Of a DNA stretch of 8,765 bases, positions 6,363-8,765 are shown piece after piece. A program made the position numbers and the translations under genes. Origin of the DNA: Acetobacteraceae bacterium (GTDB lineage: Bacteria > Pseudomonadota > Alphaproteobacteria > Acetobacterales > Acetobacteraceae); contig JASHVY010000148.1 of assembly GCA_030044345.1 (NCBI GenBank), positions 1-8,765 on the forward strand, given 5' to 3'. Every line of letters begins with the position of its first letter. The stretch's first letter is position 1. A model generated the notes under the pieces. The model saw only the letters and a program-made list of their open reading frames with translations, did not search any database and was not told the origin of the DNA.

Positions 6363-6391
6363 TGTGCCAGCTTTCAGGGAAAGCCGGCACA
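6363..6391. repeat. 12-bp stem, 5-base loop hairpin
   Basis: The plus strand has TGTGCCAGCTTT, loop CAGGG, then AAAGCCGGCACA, pairing at 11 of 12 positions. On the minus strand the single mismatch becomes a G-U pair, so a minus-strand RNA would form an uninterrupted 12-bp stem. No T-tract follows on either strand. It may be a structured RNA element, a processing site or a repeat remnant. No family was recognised. Confidence 0.5.
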
Positions 6392-6491
6392 GAACTCTTT
6401 GCCGAGATGCCCGATTCACGCGGCGAAAAGTGCTCGCTCCGCCGCATTACCCCGACGAGCGTCTGGCGAACCGAGAACAAGGCCCTTGCCT

Positions 6492-6512
6492 TTTGTTGAT
6501 AGTAGCAACAAA
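6492..6512. promoter_or_regulatory. Perfect 21-base dyad TTTGTTG-N7-CAACAAA
   Basis: Both 7-base arms pair perfectly around the spacer ATAGTAG. It matches the 4516-4536 site in arm sequence, spacing and 15 of 21 bases, which makes it a candidate operator for the same regulator, probably the ROK protein. It lies about 490 bases before the GMC start and about 575 before the ROK start, which is distant for a simple repressor site unless a transcript starts nearby. Confidence 0.45.
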
Positions 6513-7000
6513 CTAGGCTCCGTTCAACCCCGAGATCAGTCTTGGCCAGGTGTCCGGGCTGGCAGGATAGCGACCGAAGGAAGGAAAAGCCCCTGCTGCA
6601 CGGGAATTCGGCAAAGCCAATCGACGTGCTGAAGCTTCTTCCGTTCGGCCTCCGGCCAGCGAAGGCGGCGGCACCAGTTTCCGGCTGATGGTTATTTTCG
6701 TGCATCACGCAGCAGGGAATCCGACAGGAAGGGAATTGTTCTGTCATGAAAGCCCGGCCGACGAGCGGGGCGCAACAATTCGCCCATATTGCAGACAGGC
6801 TGCGTACCACCGCCAGCAATCCGGTGGAGCAAGGTGTTCAGAATGGATTCATCACGAAATCGGATTCCTGCTTTCGCCTAAGGGGGTCTCGGTTCCGTCT
6901 GCGATATCATATCCACGGAGCGCCCGTCGCTGAGCATCTTCCGCTCAACGCCAGGCATCGTCGACATGGGTGACATCGAATGTCCTCCCTAGAGGAAACT

Positions 7001-8599
7001 ATGGCTGATTACATCATCGTGGGCGCCGGCTCTGCCGGATGCGTCCTGGCCAATCGACTATCCGCGGATCCCGCCGTTAGAGTTGTGCTGCTTGAAGCCG
7101 GGGGAAAGGATACCAATCCATTCATCCGGATGCCGGCTGGATATCTCGCGCTCATGAAGTCTGGCGCGATTGACTGGCATTACCATACCGATCCACAGCC
7201 CTACATGAACAACAGAGTTATGTTCTGGCCTCGCGGCAAGGTACTCGGCGGGTCAAGCTCGATCAATGGGATGGTCTATATTCGCGGACATGCATCCGAT
7301 TACGACTTGTGGGGTCAGTTGGGCAACCGTGGTTGGTCGTTCGATGACTGTTTGCCGTATTTTATACGCTCCGAAGGGCGCGAAACCGGTGCCGACGACT
7401 ACCACGGCGGATCGGGGCCTCTGCGAACAAGTCGTCTGCCGGAAATTACGCATCCATTGACCAAAGCGTGGTTCCGCGCTGGTGAGCAGTGTGGCTACCC
7501 GGCAACAGATGACTTCAATGGTCCGCAACAAGAGGGCTTTGGTCCGGTCGATAGTACTGTCGCCAATAATCAACGCGCAAGTGCAGCGCATTGCTACCTC
7601 CACCCCATAATGAACAGGCCCAATCTTCGGGTAATCACAAAAGCGCTGGTATCGCGCGTGTTGATCGAAGGCGGGCGCGCCGTTGGAATCGAATATATCA
7701 AGGGCCGTGACCTTTTGACGCTGACAGCCGAGCGCGAAGTGATCTTATGCGGTGGAGCAATCAATTCTCCTCAACTGCTTCAATTGTCCGGAATCGGGGA
7801 TGGCGATCATCTGCGCTCAGTGGGTATCAAAACCATCCATGAACTGAAGGGGATCGGAAGAAACCTTCAGGACCACCTCGCGGCCGGGGTAAAGCAAGTC
7901 TGCACGCAGCCGATCTCGTTCTTGAAACATGTCAGGCCAATAGGGGCTACAAAGGCGTTCATCCAATATATGCTGGCGAAGTCTGGCCCAGCCACCTCGC
8001 ACGGACTGCAAGCCATGGCTTTTCTCAAATCTCAGCCAGAGATTGTCGCTCCGGACTTACAATATTTCTTTGTCTTGCTGATTTACAATGATCATGGCCG
8101 GAAGATCGTCAATGAGCATGGCTTTATGGCTTATTTTAATATCACTAGGCCTGAAAGCCGCGGAACGGTCATGATACGGTCACCGGATCCCCGTCAGCAC
8201 CCTTCGATCCAGCCGAATTATTTGCACGCACCAGAGGATGTGAGGATTATGCGAGACGGAATTAAAATTGGCAGAGACATCATATCGCAAAGGGCATTCG
8301 ATCCATATCGTGGTCGAGAGTATGGTCCAGGCTCCGATGCCAAGACCGATACAGAGATAGATGCCTATATTCGTAAAACATCAGAAACGATCTACCATCC
8401 GGTCGGAACCTGCAGCATGGGATCTGATCCTTTGTCCGTGGTTGATGATCGCTTGCGTGTTCACGGATTGGACGGATTACGCATCGTCGATGCCTCAATA
8501 ATGCCAAGGCTTGTGACGGGAAACACAAATGCCCCGACGATCATGATCGCGGAAAAAGCAGCCGACTTCATCATCGGAAACTCTTTTCCAAGGGCTTAG
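7001..8599 (+). CDS. GMC-family FAD-dependent alcohol dehydrogenase/oxidase
   Basis: This 532-residue flavoprotein of the glucose-methanol-choline oxidoreductase family oxidises an alcohol or sugar hydroxyl to an aldehyde or ketone with FAD. The FAD-binding ADYIIVGAGSAGCVLANRL is at 2-20, with LLEAGG at 30-35. GMC signature 1 PRGKVLGGSSSINGMVYIRG is at 77-96 and signature 2 GGAINSPQLLQLSGIGD at 251-267. The catalytic pair appears as His466 in YHPVGTCSMG and Asn510 in GNTNAPTIMIAEKAAD, the His/Asn arrangement of choline dehydrogenase-like and AlkJ-like members. No signal peptide is seen. The ATG at 7001 is preferred to the one at 6980 because AGAGG lies 5 bases before it and the FAD domain begins right after. 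The coding sequence is visibly less GC-rich than the operon (sampled lines near 8041-8160 are about 42% GC, against 63% at 2101-2160), which hints at a separate origin. The substrate is unknown. Choline, polyethylene glycol, aliphatic alcohols or a sugar are all possible. Confidence 0.92.
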   Translation: MADYIIVGAGSAGCVLANRLSADPAVRVVLLEAGGKDTNPFIRMPAGYLALMKSGAIDWHYHTDPQPYMNNRVMFWPRGKVLGGSSSINGMVYIRGHASDYDLWGQLGNRGWSFDDCLPYFIRSEGRETGADDYHGGSGPLRTSRLPEITHPLTKAWFRAGEQCGYPATDDFNGPQQEGFGPVDSTVANNQRASAAHCYLHPIMNRPNLRVITKALVSRVLIEGGRAVGIEYIKGRDLLTLTAEREVILCGGAINSPQLLQLSGIGDGDHLRSVGIKTIHELKGIGRNLQDHLAAGVKQVCTQPISFLKHVRPIGATKAFIQYMLAKSGPATSHGLQAMAFLKSQPEIVAPDLQYFFVLLIYNDHGRKIVNEHGFMAYFNITRPESRGTVMIRSPDPRQHPSIQPNYLHAPEDVRIMRDGIKIGRDIISQRAFDPYRGREYGPGSDAKTDTEIDAYIRKTSETIYHPVGTCSMGSDPLSVVDDRLRVHGLDGLRIVDASIMPRLVTGNTNAPTIMIAEKAADFIIGNSFPRA

Positions 8600-8619
8600 A
8601 GGCTGCCTCTGAACAGCCT
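8598..8619 (+). terminator. Possible hairpin at the GMC stop codon
   Basis: Starting at the TAG, two mutually exclusive pairings are possible: AGGCTG (8600-8605) with CAGCCT (8614-8619), or AGAGGC (8598-8603) with GCCTCT (8605-8610). No T-tract follows, so this is at best a weak terminator or a transcript-stabilising structure. Confidence 0.25.
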
Positions 8620-8765
8620 GATAATGGGGCACGGGGTGGTTGATTCCGATGGGTTATCGAGATCACTTTGGAAGAACCGCCCTCGTGTCGACCGCAATCA
8701 TCCGTGCGCCGCATCAGCGCGATGGGCTCCGCTTTGGTGGTACGGTTAGAAACGCCGAGTTGAAG
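8620..8765. other. 3' flank, no gene identified
   Basis: An ATG at 8649 opens a plus-strand frame (MGYRDHFGRTALVSTAII...) that stays open to the window edge for 39 codons. It has no good Shine-Dalgarno and no recognisable similarity. A minus-strand frame is also open across most of this stretch. Neither can be called a gene from what is visible. Confidence 0.3.

Larger units (their letters stand above)
5917..7000. other. Gene-poor 1.1-kb region between ROK and GMC genes
   Basis: The region is far longer than a divergent promoter needs. Open frames exist on both strands (the longest run about 5880-6632 plus and 6220-6819 minus), but their translations are rich in Arg, Ser, Cys and Pro, have no recognisable domain and lack good ribosome binding sites. 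It may be long intergenic DNA or a heavily decayed gene. I could not match any remnant. It holds the dyads at 5966-5997, a 10-base palindrome CTGGCGCCAG at 6233-6242, the hairpin at 6363-6391 and the 21-base dyad at 6492-6512. Just before the GMC start there is GACAT-N12-ATGTC (6963-6984). Confidence 0.55.

Noticed and set aside
5880..6632. Plus-strand frame of 250 codons in the gene-poor region
   Set aside because: It begins inside the ROK gene on the opposite strand, has no ribosome binding site, and its composition (Arg, Ser, Cys, Pro) is not protein-like.
6220..6819. Minus-strand frame of 199 codons
   Set aside because: No domain, weak start and unusual composition. A decayed gene cannot be excluded, but there is no positive evidence.
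1..8765. CRISPR array, tRNA, rRNA, transposase or integrase genes
   Set aside because: No regular repeat array, clover-leaf-like element or recognisable mobile-element protein was seen on either strand.

Overview
The window looks like chromosomal or megaplasmid DNA from a high-GC alphaproteobacterium, most likely a Hyphomicrobiales (Rhizobiales) relative. This is inferred from the CUT2-type sugar ABC transporter with a single-domain ATPase (the arrangement of rhizobial FrcBCA), the ROK regulator beside it and the GC-rich third codon positions. No rRNA, tRNA, CRISPR array or recognisable insertion sequence was seen.

Layout. From about 4293 down to 212, on the minus strand, lies a tight five-gene operon in this transcription order: periplasmic sugar-binding protein (3319-4293), permease (2266-3285), single-domain ABC ATPase (1436-2197, or 2260), 3-hexulose-6-phosphate synthase hxlA (771-1403) and 6-phospho-3-hexuloisomerase hxlB (212-778). 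The last two overlap by 8 bases. Upstream, on the same strand but behind a 408-base gap with dyads and hairpins, is a ROK-family repressor-like gene (4702-5916). Then comes about 1.1 kb without a recognisable gene (5917-7000), which carries several inverted repeats. On the plus strand follows a GMC-family FAD-dependent alcohol dehydrogenase/oxidase (7001-8599). The last 166 bases hold no identified gene.

How the parts may work together. The transporter imports a sugar, and HPS and PHI interconvert ribulose 5-phosphate plus formaldehyde with hexulose 6-phosphate and then fructose 6-phosphate. The ROK protein is the obvious candidate sensor and regulator. No sugar kinase is encoded in the window. 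The true substrate and the direction of the HPS/PHI pair (formaldehyde fixation, or catabolism of an unusual 3-keto sugar or pentose) are therefore open, and this is the most interesting biological question here. The GMC enzyme could feed the system with an aldehyde or keto-sugar, but that is inference from proximity alone.

Points worth checking: two matching 21-base dyads with TTTGTTG/CAACAAA-type arms, one upstream of the transporter operon and one in the gene-poor region before the GMC gene; a strong Shine-Dalgarno and ATG that open a different frame just before the ABC ATPase, suggesting a coupled leader peptide or a frameshift; a ROK protein that lacks the usual zinc-binding cysteines; and a near-perfect 12-bp hairpin in the gene-poor region.
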